Shown piece after piece: positions 1 to 8,875 of a DNA stretch of 57,689 bases. The notes beneath the pieces are model-generated. The model was not told the DNA's origin. It saw only the letters and a program-made list of their open reading frames with translations, and searched no databases. Made by a program: the position numbers and the translations under genes. How positions within the stretch are numbered: the first letter of the stretch is position 1; each line of letters starts with the position of its first letter. The stretch is taken from positions 1 to 57,689 of the forward strand of contig CAJGBY010000013.1 in NCBI GenBank assembly GCA_904501735.1, read 5' to 3'. The stretch comes from an uncultured Muribaculaceae bacterium. Its GTDB lineage: Bacteria; Bacteroidota; Bacteroidia; Bacteroidales; Muribaculaceae.

Positions 1-182
1 TTACCGTTAGTCAATCTCACACGAGCAACTTTACGCATTGCTGAGTTAGGCTTCTTTGGAGTTGTTGTATAAACTCTCACGCACACGCCTCGGCGTTGTG
101 GGCATGAGTCCAAAGCAGGAGACTTACTCTTGTCTACCAAAGTTACTCGGCCCTTTCTAACCAATTGTTGAATTGTAGGCAT
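1..182 (-). CDS. rpsL: 30S ribosomal protein S12, N-terminal part (runs off the window)
   Basis: Reading the minus strand from an ATG at 180-182 gives 60 codons that begin MPTIQQLVRKGR and contain TTTPKKPNSAMRKVARVRL, the hallmark of ribosomal protein S12. S12 sits in the decoding centre of the 30S subunit and controls translational accuracy. The lysine in TPKKPNS, where streptomycin-resistance changes occur in the family, is the wild-type residue. Only about half of the usual protein of roughly 124 residues is present, because the gene continues beyond position 1. It has its own promoter (320-351) and a leader of about 130 nt. Confidence 0.97.
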   Translation of the reverse strand, partial: MPTIQQLVRKGRVTLVDKSKSPALDSCPQRRGVCVRVYTTTPKKPNSAMRKVARVRLTNG

Positions 183-319
183 TTTGTTCTTTTTTTGCTT
201 TAATAATATTTAAAAATCTCAGTTTTCGTTCTCATTGTGTTCTTCGCCACACACCAGTCACAGTCCACTAAATCAAGCACTTAGCTTACATCCGGACACA
301 GTATGCACGAAAAACGATG

Positions 320-351
320 CAAAGATAGCAACTAATTCGCTAATAACCAAA
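320..351 (-). promoter_or_regulatory. Promoter of rpsL (-33/-7 type)
   Basis: On the minus strand a TTTG (348-351) is followed after 20 bases by TATCTTTG (320-327), an exact match to the Bacteroidetes primary sigma consensus. The -33 box lies inside a small palindrome, AACCAAATGGTT (346-357), which could be an operator or chance. Predicted transcription start is near 313. Confidence 0.8.
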
Positions 352-455
352 TGGTTTACGCCCTAAAATAGGCCATTTTACACACATTATTATAATAAAA
401 GCCCCATAAAGTGCGATAGGATAGGCATTTAGACGAACTACCCGATAAATGGTTT

Positions 456-1001
456 TTAAAAAGGTTTAATATTTTTTAACTCTATTCCTCGCAAATCTTT
501 TTCCGACAATAACATTTGCGATTTTTCAACCTTCCAATCTATTCCGAGCGCTTCATCGTCAAATCGGAGTGTTCGTTCGGCTTGTGGCGCATACACATTA
601 TCCACCTTATATTGGAACTGCGCAAACTCGCTCAAAACCACAAATCCATGCGCAAATCCTCTCGGGATAAACAGCTGACGGCCATTTTCGGCACTCAATT
701 CCACTGCCACATATTTACCAAAGGTTGGCGAATCACCTCGCAAGTCGACAGCAACATCAAGAACGCGTCCTTGCGACACTCTCACCAACTTGGCTTGCGA
801 CCATTCGCCTTCTTGAAAATGCAAACCACGCAACACGCCATAGGTTGATGCGCTTTCATTGTCTTGCACAAAGGTTACACCAGGTATGTGCTGGTCAAAC
901 TCGGCTTTCTTCCATGTTTCGCAGAAATAGCCTCGTGCATCGCCAAATCTCTTTGGCTCGATAACAAACACACCTTTTATTTCTTGTTCAATGAAATTCA
1001 T
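456..1001 (-). CDS. rfbC: dTDP-4-dehydrorhamnose 3,5-epimerase
   Basis: This 181-residue protein matches RmlC/RfbC in length and motifs. These are the N-terminal GVFVIEPKRFGDARGYF, the active-site segment GVLRGLHFQ with the catalytic histidine at residue 61, and IPRGFAHGF. The enzyme epimerises C3 and C5 of dTDP-4-keto-6-deoxyglucose on the way to dTDP-L-rhamnose in the cytoplasm. The usual RGLHYQ tyrosine is phenylalanine here, a conservative change. No rfbA, rfbB or rfbD is nearby, so the rest of the pathway lies elsewhere. It is divergent from the GlmU-like gene and has a -7 box at 1027-1034. Confidence 0.93.
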   Translation of the reverse strand: MNFIEQEIKGVFVIEPKRFGDARGYFCETWKKAEFDQHIPGVTFVQDNESASTYGVLRGLHFQEGEWSQAKLVRVSQGRVLDVAVDLRGDSPTFGKYVAVELSAENGRQLFIPRGFAHGFVVLSEFAQFQYKVDNVYAPQAERTLRFDDEALGIDWKVEKSQMLLSEKDLRGIELKNIKPF

Positions 1002-1026
1002 ATCTTTACATTATTTATATAAAGTA

Positions 1027-1034
1027 CAAAAATA
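1027..1034 (-). promoter_or_regulatory. -7 box for rfbC
   Basis: The minus strand reads TATTTTTG, matching TAnnTTTG, 25 bases upstream of the rfbC start. No good TTTG lies at -33. It abuts the -7 box of the divergent gene with one base between them. Confidence 0.5.
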
Positions 1035-1035
1035 C

Positions 1036-1043
1036 TAACTTTG
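1036..1043 (+). promoter_or_regulatory. -7 box for the GlmU-like gene
   Basis: TAACTTTG matches TAnnTTTG and lies 19 bases before the ATG at 1063. The -33 region is AT-rich without a clear TTTG. Confidence 0.5.
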
Positions 1044-1062
1044 CATTAAAAATAGAAGCATT

Positions 1063-2265
1063 ATGAAAAATATTATCCTATTTGATAAACCTGAAGTGAG
1101 GGGCAACCTTCTCCCTATCACATTCACGCGACCAATTGCCGACATTAGAATCGGCATCACTACCATTCGCGAAAAATGGCAATCATATTTCCACGAAGAT
1201 TCTTTTTCTTATTGGACTGCCGAATTTTTAAGTCCAAAATTTGCGACTAATGTCACCGATGACAATTATTTCATTGCTGGGCACATTATCCCCGACAAGA
1301 ATCTTGTAAACTCTATAGAAAACCTTCAACCAGGAGAAGCGCTACAAACTCCTGACGGGAATAATATCATAGCATTCAGAGGCGCTCTTAATGACTTTGA
1401 GCAACAAAACCCGTCAAAAACGACTTGCTACGAAAGCAACTACGAAAGCATCAACTGGCTATATGACATATTCACAAAAAACGACGAGACACTAAAAGAA
1501 GACTTCAAAGCAATCACAGCTAACCGCAAGTCGCAACCAATAAGCGAAACCAACACTATCATCGGCGAGCAATACTTTGAAGACGGAACTCCTAAAATCT
1601 TCATCGAAGAAGGTGCTTCGGTGGAAGGTGCATTCCTAAATATTACAAAAGGCCCTATATATATAGGTAAGGATTGTGAAATCATGGAGGGTGCATGCAT
1701 CCGTGCTCCATTTGCTGCTTGCGAACACTCGGTGGTGAATATGGGTTGCAAAATCTATGGTGCTACCACACTGGGACCTTACTGCAAAGTGGGTGGCGAA
1801 TTGAATAATGTGGTAATGCTCGGATATAGCAACAAAGCACACGATGGTTTCCTCGGCAATGCCGTAATAGGTGAATGGTGCAACCTTGGTGCAGGCTGTT
1901 CGGCTTCAAACCTCAAGAACGATTACACCGAAATCAAATTGTGGAACTACCCTGCCCATCGTTTCCTTCGCACAGGTCTACAATTCTGCGGTTTGATTAT
2001 GGGCGACCACTCAAAGGCAGGTGTAAACAGCATTTTCAACACAGCCACGGTGATAGGCGTAGGTGTGAACATACATGGTACCGGATTTCCTCGCAATTTC
2101 GTTCCAAGTTTCTCTGAAGGATCGAGCGCAGGATTTGTTGATGTATCGCTCACCAAGTTCTTCGCTATCGCTGAGCGTGCAATGGCTCGAAGAAATGTTA
2201 CTCTCACCGATGCCGACAAAGAAATTTTCCAAAACATATTCTCATTTGCCGACAATTACAAATAA
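1063..2265 (+). CDS. GlmU-like putative sugar nucleotidyltransferase (left-handed beta-helix acyltransferase-type C-terminus)
   Basis: This 400-residue protein belongs to the Bacteroidetes GlmU-like group. Its N-terminus, MKNIILFDKPEVRGNLLPITFTRP, is a divergent nucleotidyltransferase domain without the classical GlmU LAAGxGxRM signature. From about residue 160 it has the hexapeptide periodicity of a left-handed beta helix (IGKDCEIMEGACIRAPF, IGEWCNLGAGCSASNLKNDY). Members are annotated as sugar-phosphate nucleotidyltransferases, but the exact substrate is not known to me. The divergent rfbC neighbour suggests nucleotide-sugar metabolism. Transcription ends at a strong hairpin at 2291-2316. 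Confidence 0.75.
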   Translation: MKNIILFDKPEVRGNLLPITFTRPIADIRIGITTIREKWQSYFHEDSFSYWTAEFLSPKFATNVTDDNYFIAGHIIPDKNLVNSIENLQPGEALQTPDGNNIIAFRGALNDFEQQNPSKTTCYESNYESINWLYDIFTKNDETLKEDFKAITANRKSQPISETNTIIGEQYFEDGTPKIFIEEGASVEGAFLNITKGPIYIGKDCEIMEGACIRAPFAACEHSVVNMGCKIYGATTLGPYCKVGGELNNVVMLGYSNKAHDGFLGNAVIGEWCNLGAGCSASNLKNDYTEIKLWNYPAHRFLRTGLQFCGLIMGDHSKAGVNSIFNTATVIGVGVNIHGTGFPRNFVPSFSEGSSAGFVDVSLTKFFAIAERAMARRNVTLTDADKEIFQNIFSFADNYK

Positions 2266-2284
2266 CAAACATTTGACACACAAC

Positions 2285-2316
2285 AAAAAACCAGAACTAA
2301 TGAGTTCTGGTTTTTT
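2285..2316. terminator. Bidirectional Rho-independent terminator
   Basis: CCAGAACT-AATG-AGTTCTGG (2291-2310) is a perfect 8-bp stem. It is flanked by A6 on the left and T6 on the right, so it can end the GlmU-like gene on the plus strand and the ccsA operon on the minus strand. The ccsA stop codon lies just beyond it. Confidence 0.85.
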
Positions 2317-2317
2317 G

Positions 2318-3109
2318 TTAGTTCAAGTTATATGTGTGAACACTGCTTCCCATTGCCGATGGCAGATAATTTATTCCCCACCAACACATTTGAAGCAAAA
2401 TAAACGATATAATCAAAAGCCACAATGATGCTTTAGTTTTCTTAAGGAAACCTAATCTCATATGCAGATAAGTGAGATAAGAGAACCATGAGATTGCAGC
2501 CCAAGTTTCTTTAGGGTCCCATGACCAATAGTGCCCCCAAGCTTCTTTTGCCCACAATGCCCCCATTAGCATTCCGATAGTCATAAACGACACACCCACA
2601 TATACCAAGTTGTCGCATATTGCAAGTTCGTTGTGTGAATCGTGGTATTTCTTACTCCACAACAAATAGACGCTCATAACAGCCGATGCACCTAATATTG
2701 CATAGGCAAACATATACACGATCACATGAGGCGCAAACCATGGACTTTGCAATGCTGGCATAAGGGTTTTATTATGTATTTCTGGATTAAATAGGTTAAT
2801 GCACACAAATACGAATGCCAACAATGTACTAAAACTTAATATCCACTTATATTTCCATCTCGAATAGACCAAAAGTCCTGTCAATGGCAAGAAGAATGAA
2901 TACCACAAACGAGTTTCACCCATTGTGCGCAATGGTGGACGTTCCAACGAGCACCACATCATTGCAATAAAGGCACCAAACACCAATAAGCCAACAATAG
3001 TGAAGCCACCAGCAGTTTTTTCTCTTCCTTTCAGCGCCATATAAGCACCTACTATCCACAACAAGACTGCAGGAAGAGCAAAATATATAAAATCATTCCA
3101 ACTTATCAT
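2318..3109 (-). CDS. ccsA: Cytochrome c biogenesis protein CcsA (System II heme handling)
   Basis: This 263-residue polytopic membrane protein carries the tryptophan-rich WWD motif WGHYWSWDPKETW (residues about 191-203), which presents heme on the periplasmic side. Several hydrophobic segments and conserved histidines surround it. With CcsB it forms the System II synthase that exports heme and ligates it to CxxCH cysteines of secreted apocytochromes c. Its start overlaps the ccsB stop by 4 bases (ATGA), so the two are translationally coupled. It is the last gene of the nrfHA-ccsBA operon, so NrfA and NrfH are the obvious clients. Confidence 0.92.
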   Translation of the reverse strand: MISWNDFIYFALPAVLLWIVGAYMALKGREKTAGGFTIVGLLVFGAFIAMMWCSLERPPLRTMGETRLWYSFFLPLTGLLVYSRWKYKWILSFSTLLAFVFVCINLFNPEIHNKTLMPALQSPWFAPHVIVYMFAYAILGASAVMSVYLLWSKKYHDSHNELAICDNLVYVGVSFMTIGMLMGALWAKEAWGHYWSWDPKETWAAISWFSYLTYLHMRLGFLKKTKASLWLLIISFILLQMCWWGINYLPSAMGSSVHTYNLN

Positions 3110-4353
3110 TTTTCTGCCCTCCTTACATTTTTATCAGAGAAAATAAACATAAACAATGCGCCAAGTAGCATCATAAAGATACCTACATACACATAAGGTA
3201 ACCAAGGATCGGCTACAAGCTCAAACACACTTACATCGCTCCAGCGTCCCTTAAATTCATCATAGCTATATTGGTAAACTTTCCAGCCTTCAATCTCTAC
3301 GGGTTTGTTCACCTCAATGGTAGTATCCATTTGAACGCCACTTTGGCCATACATTTTCACATTAGATGCAAAGCGCTTAGGTTCGCGACTGGGCATTACA
3401 AGGCTTACCTCATCGTTCAACTTAAGTGATTGATAAGGGAAAGCAAAACTCCCACAACTCACCCAACCTTTTCGCACCACACTACCATCGGGCGATGTAG
3501 CTTGCACAGCAACAGCCGATGTTGCACCCACACTATGCCATTCCACGAACTTTATAGTATCGGCTTCGACCATCGATGCTGCCATATCGAGCACTTCGAG
3601 CACTTCAATTTTCCAGCCATCGAGTTCGCCAACAGCAACACTGTCTTCAACGAGCATTTGATTAGGATTATCACCCGAAATTGATTCGCCAGTAGTGTTG
3701 TTAATGATCATCAACTTAGGTGGATATTCTTCAAGAACAAAATCCTTAAGTTCTATCGCCAAAGGCAATTCATGAACATTGCCATTAGCATCGGCAGCAC
3801 GCCATTCTGCTTGTCCCGCTTGTGCACGCATTGTGATGCGACTCATATCGGCACTACCCAATACGCCACACACCAAAACGATAAACAAACCCAAGTGATT
3901 ACACAAGAATGGGATTTGTTTCAAGCGGAAATTGCATATACTTCTTATCGACACAAGTCCCAAGATTGTTGCCGCCCACCAATACACAAGTACAAAAGGC
4001 CAGCAAGAAAGCATCTTAGAGAAGCCAAGCACATCACCATTATCGACAGTTGCAGGAACTTGTCGTATCAAGCCCATCAAAAGAGTCATTACAACAACTG
4101 CAACAAACGATGGTATCGCCGCATAAAAAGACATTGCCCAACGAATAAAATATATTCGTTGGCGCAATGCGTATAATGTTACAAGAATGAATACATATAT
4201 AGCTAATATCGCTATATTGAGGGGCATCGCAAATTCACTCCAATTTATGTTTCCAATACATAGTTGTAAAATCAAACCTACAACTATCAAGCCAACACAA
4301 ATCAATGATCCTTCAACTAAGCCCCAAGGTCTTTTCCACATAAGCAAAATCAA
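3106..4353 (-). CDS. ccsB: Cytochrome c biogenesis protein CcsB/ResB
   Basis: This 415-residue protein has the ResB/CcsB layout. There are several N-terminal membrane helices, a large periplasmic domain (roughly residues 180-370, e.g. GWKIEVLEV and IEGWKVYQYSYD) and a last helix near the C-terminus (YVYVGIFMMLLGALFMFIF). ResB partners CcsA in System II cytochrome c maturation, holding apocytochrome thiols and the CcsA-presented heme. It overlaps both nrfA (upstream, 4 bases) and ccsA (downstream, 4 bases). Confidence 0.88.
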   Translation of the reverse strand: MILLMWKRPWGLVEGSLICVGLIVVGLILQLCIGNINWSEFAMPLNIAILAIYVFILVTLYALRQRIYFIRWAMSFYAAIPSFVAVVVMTLLMGLIRQVPATVDNGDVLGFSKMLSCWPFVLVYWWAATILGLVSIRSICNFRLKQIPFLCNHLGLFIVLVCGVLGSADMSRITMRAQAGQAEWRAADANGNVHELPLAIELKDFVLEEYPPKLMIINNTTGESISGDNPNQMLVEDSVAVGELDGWKIEVLEVLDMAASMVEADTIKFVEWHSVGATSAVAVQATSPDGSVVRKGWVSCGSFAFPYQSLKLNDEVSLVMPSREPKRFASNVKMYGQSGVQMDTTIEVNKPVEIEGWKVYQYSYDEFKGRWSDVSVFELVADPWLPYVYVGIFMMLLGALFMFIFSDKNVRRAEK

Positions 4354-5825
4354 ATCATTCGTCCGTTAGCCTTAGCTTGCTTCAACCATTCAGGTTCAAT
4401 TTCCTTAAGGAATTTTTCCTTAGCAGCCTTTTCAGCAGGGATATCAAGACCGATATACTTTTGAGCTTTTTCCTTTGTTGAGATATCTGGCATAGGAACA
4501 GCCTTAGTATAACCATGAGCAGCAAGCACCTTTACCAATTCCATACGAGCTTGCAATGCACGGTCAAGACCATGAGCCAAGATTCTGTGGATTTCTTGAG
4601 GAGCATGGAACGCACCACCGTGAGAAGCTACTGCGAAGTCCCAACGCCATTGAGATTGACGAATCAAATCCAATACAGGCTTCATTTCAGCTTCAGTTGC
4701 GCCATTTTCCCAAGCAAATTTAGCTTCGATGTGAGCAGTCGCAAGTTCCTTTTCCAAACGGTTTCTGATTTCGTTAGCCTTGCGTTGACGCTCATATACA
4801 TTATTCTTCAAAGTTTCTTCACTTTCACGGTGACACACTTGACAAGTGCGATCAATCATAGCCAATGGGCTTTGAATGTGGTGGTCGCTATACTTCACAC
4901 CACCTTCGCTCTTGTAAGGCATGTGGCAATCGGCACATGAAACGCCGCGTTGACCATGAATACCAAGTTGTGCAATTTCGTATCCTGGGTGTTGAGCCTT
5001 CAAGATAGGAGTCTTGCTCAACTTATGAGTATAATCGGCATAATTCAACTCATCATAATAGCGTTCCATGTCTTCCATTGTCATACCTTTATCCCAAGGG
5101 AATGTAACAACCTTACCTTCACCCTTAAAGAAGTATTCAACGTGACATTGAGCACAAACCAATGAACGCATTTCTTGAGGAGTTGCCTTTGTAATATCTT
5201 TACCTTGGCGTTGGAATGCTTCGATCAAAGCAGGACGGCTAATTTGCAAATCCATAGTTTCAGAATCATGACAATCTGAACAACCAATAGGATTAACAAC
5301 TTCAGCACCTAGAGCAGCCCACTTACCTTTGTAGAATTCTTCTACACCAAGTTCTTGCATCATGCGAGGCACATCAGGACTCTTACATGTCCAACAGTTA
5401 GCCGACATAGGGCCTTCTTCAGCTGTCATAGGAGCACCAGTTCTCAAAGATGCACGAATATCTTCTACTGCATACATGTGTCCACGAGGAGTTGAATAAT
5501 CCTTAGCGAAAGCATAACCAGCCCAAAGGATTACCATTTCAGGGCGTTGTTCAAGTGCATCCACTGCAATATTTCCATTAAATTCACTTTGGAAATCACA
5601 GTTAGCAGTTTCCGCCCATGTTTGATATTCTCTTGGGAAATCGCCCTTAAACTCTTCGTTAACGGCTACAATTCCCTTCATAGGTGTTTTTCTATTGTTG
5701 AAAATACTTACAACTTCGGCTCTACGCTCTGACAATGCAGACACAGCCAAGCCTAAACAAAACACAACAGCCATTGTTCCACCAAACAACAACCATCCCT
5801 TCCAAGTTTTCAAATTCTTGCTCAT
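4350..5825 (-). CDS. nrfA: Cytochrome c552, ammonia-forming nitrite reductase catalytic subunit
   Basis: This 491-residue pentaheme protein has the NrfA signature. The active-site heme is bound through CWTCK (144-148), where lysine replaces histidine as the proximal ligand. Four standard CxxCH sites follow: CSDCH (182), CAQCH (224), CADCH (297) and CQVCH (328). An N-terminal hydrophobic segment (about residues 10-30) is a signal or anchor. The enzyme reduces nitrite to ammonium with six electrons in the periplasm. It is downstream of nrfH, its membrane quinol dehydrogenase partner, by 26 bases, and overlaps ccsB. Confidence 0.97.
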   Translation of the reverse strand: MSKNLKTWKGWLLFGGTMAVVFCLGLAVSALSERRAEVVSIFNNRKTPMKGIVAVNEEFKGDFPREYQTWAETANCDFQSEFNGNIAVDALEQRPEMVILWAGYAFAKDYSTPRGHMYAVEDIRASLRTGAPMTAEEGPMSANCWTCKSPDVPRMMQELGVEEFYKGKWAALGAEVVNPIGCSDCHDSETMDLQISRPALIEAFQRQGKDITKATPQEMRSLVCAQCHVEYFFKGEGKVVTFPWDKGMTMEDMERYYDELNYADYTHKLSKTPILKAQHPGYEIAQLGIHGQRGVSCADCHMPYKSEGGVKYSDHHIQSPLAMIDRTCQVCHRESEETLKNNVYERQRKANEIRNRLEKELATAHIEAKFAWENGATEAEMKPVLDLIRQSQWRWDFAVASHGGAFHAPQEIHRILAHGLDRALQARMELVKVLAAHGYTKAVPMPDISTKEKAQKYIGLDIPAEKAAKEKFLKEIEPEWLKQAKANGRMI

Positions 5826-5851
5826 ATGTATTCGTTTATTAAATTTATTTC

Positions 5852-6409
5852 TTACTTAATCATTTCTTTCAACCATTCTGGAGCTGGTGATTCAGGATAA
5901 GGCACTATCGCAGCAGGAGTGCTCGACAAACCATTTTCGCCATGAGGAACATCTCGGTGGCAATCCCAACAAGCATGGCCTTCGCCTTCAAGTGTAGATT
6001 TGAAGTCCATTCTACCAGTTTTCACAAATTCGGTATTCAACTGTTCATGACAGCGAATACAGTTGTTCATTATCACTTGTGAACTTGCTGTTTGAGGATG
6101 GATAACCTCCTCTTCGCTACCAGTTACAAACGCAGCCACATGCTTCACGCCATCGGTACCCTTGAACAACCATTTCTTAAGGAAATTTTCGTGAGGGACA
6201 TGGCAATCGTTACAAGTTGCATCTCTTCCATGCGAACTGTGTTTCCATGTAGCATAATAAGGCGACATCACATGACAATTCACACAAGCAGCTGGTTCAT
6301 CGGTGACATAGGTGTGTGCTCTCAATAAATAAAGGAACAACAATCCAACGCCTACGATTATCCCTGCAAGTACGCAAATTATAATCTGTTTTTGTTTTGT
6401 AAATATCAT
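5852..6409 (-). CDS. nrfH: Cytochrome c nitrite reductase small subunit, tetraheme quinol dehydrogenase
   Basis: This 185-residue NapC/NirT-family protein has one N-terminal membrane helix (about residues 9-29) and four heme sites: CVNCHVM (42), CNDCH (66), CIRCH (117) and CWDCH (147). The first has the CxxCHxM arrangement typical of NrfH. It takes electrons from menaquinol and passes them to NrfA in a membrane-bound complex. It is the first gene of the operon. No clear FNR-type palindrome was seen upstream. Confidence 0.95.
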   Translation of the reverse strand: MIFTKQKQIIICVLAGIIVGVGLLFLYLLRAHTYVTDEPAACVNCHVMSPYYATWKHSSHGRDATCNDCHVPHENFLKKWLFKGTDGVKHVAAFVTGSEEEVIHPQTASSQVIMNNCIRCHEQLNTEFVKTGRMDFKSTLEGEGHACWDCHRDVPHGENGLSSTPAAIVPYPESPAPEWLKEMIK

Positions 6410-6435
6410 AACATCACATTTTTGAACAAATTAAG

Positions 6436-6443
6436 CAAATTTA
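6436..6443 (-). promoter_or_regulatory. Possible -7 box for the nrfHA-ccsBA operon
   Basis: The minus strand reads TAAATTTG, matching TAnnTTTG, 27 bases upstream of nrfH. The expected -33 region is T-rich without a clean TTTG, which would fit an activator-dependent promoter. Confidence 0.4.
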
Positions 6444-6517
6444 AAACTTAAAAACAACTTTTTTTGTCATTTTTTGTTCTAACATGTTTTATAACATACA
6501 TTTAGCTCTACAAATCG

Positions 6518-8704
6518 CTATCTCTTAATGCGTTCGCGAACATAGCGCTTAAACGCTTTCCACTTATTTCTCATAAAACGCCACCAAGTGCGCACGCCAA
6601 GCACAAGCTCAGATGATGGTACATCTAAATCCACTGCAATAGGGTCACTGAACGATTCCAAGTTAGGTGTTGCACCAAATTGTTCAGGATATATTATGAG
6701 CAGATTGTTATGATTGAAATACTTCGACAACAAGTTTGGTGTTTCTTCCAATTCCGAGCTAAACGAAATTGATGTGCGACGCGCACTAACCACCACAAAC
6801 AGGTCGTCTTCGTGTATCACATTAGTGAGCAAAATCAAGTCGCCCCAATCGTTCATTGGGTTGTATTCCACCCTTATCTCGAATTGGTTCTTATGAATTA
6901 CACCTTTGATGTATGGTATAGTTTCCGATGAAGCATAGAACATCAATCGGCAACCTATTTTCTTAGCCATATTCGACAAGCGAATAATCCACAACTCAAA
7001 TCCTGTTTCAAACTCAGCCTTAGCAGGCACAGCCACGATAATTCGCGTCACAGTGTTGATAGGCACATAGCAACGAGTGATAAGCACCATCTTATTGAGT
7101 TTGGTGAGCAATTCATCAATCTTCGAGCCATAGAACGAATCCATCACAGTGTTGCGAGCATGAATACCCACCACCACATCGGTAATATTACGCTCTTTCA
7201 CCGTGTTAACAATACCCATAACGGTGTTGAGGTCGTAGCGCTCGATGGTCTGCATGTGCAGATTCACCGCTTTTGTTGGCTCGGTAGCAAGTTTCAACGC
7301 ATTCTGCCCTATCGCTCTCGAACCTTGCGAGTTGTCATTGCGCACATGGAGTGCTATCAACGACTCATTATTAGGGCGGCGTTTCATCATCAACGCCACA
7401 TTCACAAGTTGAGTTGCAGTGATAGGATTGCTCACTGGAATCAAAGTGCGAAGGCTTCGCACATTATGTATATCTTCTTCGTCGTCCTCTTTGCCCGACG
7501 CCATCATGTCCACTTTCAGTTTGGCCGATGCACGACTAGTTACGATTGGCGACACGGCACAGGTAACAAGAATCATAAGCACCACGCCATTCATTATAGA
7601 CTCGTTAATCAAGTGTGAGCCATCGGGAAGAATGAGTTCATACCCAATCATCACCACTGCAAGAGCTACTGCTGTGTGAGCTGTCGATAGCCCAAACATC
7701 ATATCACGCTCCACTTTGCTCATCTTATAGGTTTTCTGCGCTGCCCAGGCTGCCAACCACTTCACCAAAAGTGCCACAACTATCATGTTGAGCGACACCC
7801 ACAGAGTATCCCAGTTGGAGATAGCTCGCACATTAATCATCATACCCACCCCTATCAAGAAGTAAGGAATGAAGATTGCATTACCAACGAACTCGATACG
7901 GCTCATCAGCGGCGACGATACAGGGACAAAGCGATTCATCACCAATCCAGCCAAGAACGCGCCAAGCACTGGTTCAAGCCCAATCACCTGTGCCAACCAT
8001 GACGAGAAGAACACCATCGCAAGCACAAACACATATTGAGTTACTTGATCACTGAATGTACGGAAGAACCATCGAGTTACACGAGGATATACATATAGAA
8101 CGAGTGCGCAATAGGTCAAAAGCTTAATTAGCAGCACTGCCACTCCTTTAATCGAGAACACACCAGAGCGTTGCACATCTACGGTTATTGCAAGCGCGAG
8201 AAGTGCGCCAAGAATCGCAATAATTGTACCCACAATAGTAATGAGCACCACAGGACTCTTCGATAGTCCGAAACGCGAAACTATTGGGTAGGCTATGAGT
8301 GTGTGCGACGCATACATACAGGCAAGAAGTACGGCAGTTGTCCAACCTACATCGAGCAACCATACCGACATGAGCATACCCAGTACCAGCGGGATGAATG
8401 TGGTGTAGATACCAAACACAAGCCCTTTGCTCATGTTTTTACGCATATTATACAAGTCTATTTCAAGCCCAGCAAGAAACATCAAGTACAACAAGCCCAC
8501 TTGCCCAAAAATAAGAAAACTGCTATCTCTATCCAGAACATGGAAACCATAAGGTCCCACCACCACTCCGGCAAGAATCAACCCCACGATGTGAGGCACT
8601 TTTATCTTCTTGAAGATGAGTGGTGCCATCAATAAAATCACAAGCACTGTAAAGAATATCAGCACCGGATTAGTTATTAATGCTTGGTTTATGTTAGTTT
8701 CCAT
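6518..8704 (-). CDS. Cation:proton antiporter (CPA2/KefB-like) with C-terminal cytoplasmic domains
   Basis: This 728-residue protein has an N-terminal Na+/H+ exchanger domain of about 400 residues with a dozen hydrophobic segments (e.g. PHIVGLILAGVVVGPYG and GAFLAGLVMNR). A cytoplasmic region of about 300 residues resembles two universal-stress-like domains (e.g. DVVVGIHARNTVMDSFYG). It should exchange Na+ or K+ for H+ across the inner membrane. The ion specificity cannot be told from sequence. It is a single gene with its own promoter (8734-8764). Confidence 0.85.
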   Translation of the reverse strand: METNINQALITNPVLIFFTVLVILLMAPLIFKKIKVPHIVGLILAGVVVGPYGFHVLDRDSSFLIFGQVGLLYLMFLAGLEIDLYNMRKNMSKGLVFGIYTTFIPLVLGMLMSVWLLDVGWTTAVLLACMYASHTLIAYPIVSRFGLSKSPVVLITIVGTIIAILGALLALAITVDVQRSGVFSIKGVAVLLIKLLTYCALVLYVYPRVTRWFFRTFSDQVTQYVFVLAMVFFSSWLAQVIGLEPVLGAFLAGLVMNRFVPVSSPLMSRIEFVGNAIFIPYFLIGVGMMINVRAISNWDTLWVSLNMIVVALLVKWLAAWAAQKTYKMSKVERDMMFGLSTAHTAVALAVVMIGYELILPDGSHLINESIMNGVVLMILVTCAVSPIVTSRASAKLKVDMMASGKEDDEEDIHNVRSLRTLIPVSNPITATQLVNVALMMKRRPNNESLIALHVRNDNSQGSRAIGQNALKLATEPTKAVNLHMQTIERYDLNTVMGIVNTVKERNITDVVVGIHARNTVMDSFYGSKIDELLTKLNKMVLITRCYVPINTVTRIIVAVPAKAEFETGFELWIIRLSNMAKKIGCRLMFYASSETIPYIKGVIHKNQFEIRVEYNPMNDWGDLILLTNVIHEDDLFVVVSARRTSISFSSELEETPNLLSKYFNHNNLLIIYPEQFGATPNLESFSDPIAVDLDVPSSELVLGVRTWWRFMRNKWKAFKRYVRERIKR

Positions 8705-8733
8705 TAGTATACTTATTCTCGATTAATCATCCA

Positions 8734-8764
8734 CAAAATTAATAAAAATCTTTTATTTTTCAAC
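8734..8764 (-). promoter_or_regulatory. Promoter of the antiporter gene
   Basis: On the minus strand GTTG (8761-8764) precedes TAATTTTG (8734-8741) by 19 bases, one mismatch from TTTG-N19-TAnnTTTG. The start codon follows about 30 bases downstream. Confidence 0.6.
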
Positions 8765-8841
8765 CCACACAATCCAAATAACTGTATATATACTCCTAAA
8801 TAGCAACTTTGCCGCCCATTTTTGAACATATTGCAAGTAAA

Positions 8842-8875
8842 ATTGCAATAAAACCGCAAAAATATCATATCTTTG
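8842..8875 (+). promoter_or_regulatory. Promoter of asd
   Basis: TATCTTTG at 8868-8875 is an exact -7 box, with ATTG at 8842-8845 as a partial -33 box (spacer 22). Transcription from about 8881 gives a leader of about 145 nt before the chosen asd start. Confidence 0.6.

Noticed and set aside
6410..6517. FNR- or CRP-type operator before nrfH
   Set aside because: The near-palindromic AACATGTTTTATAACAT does not match a TTGAT-N4-ATCAA box, and the region is simply AT-rich.
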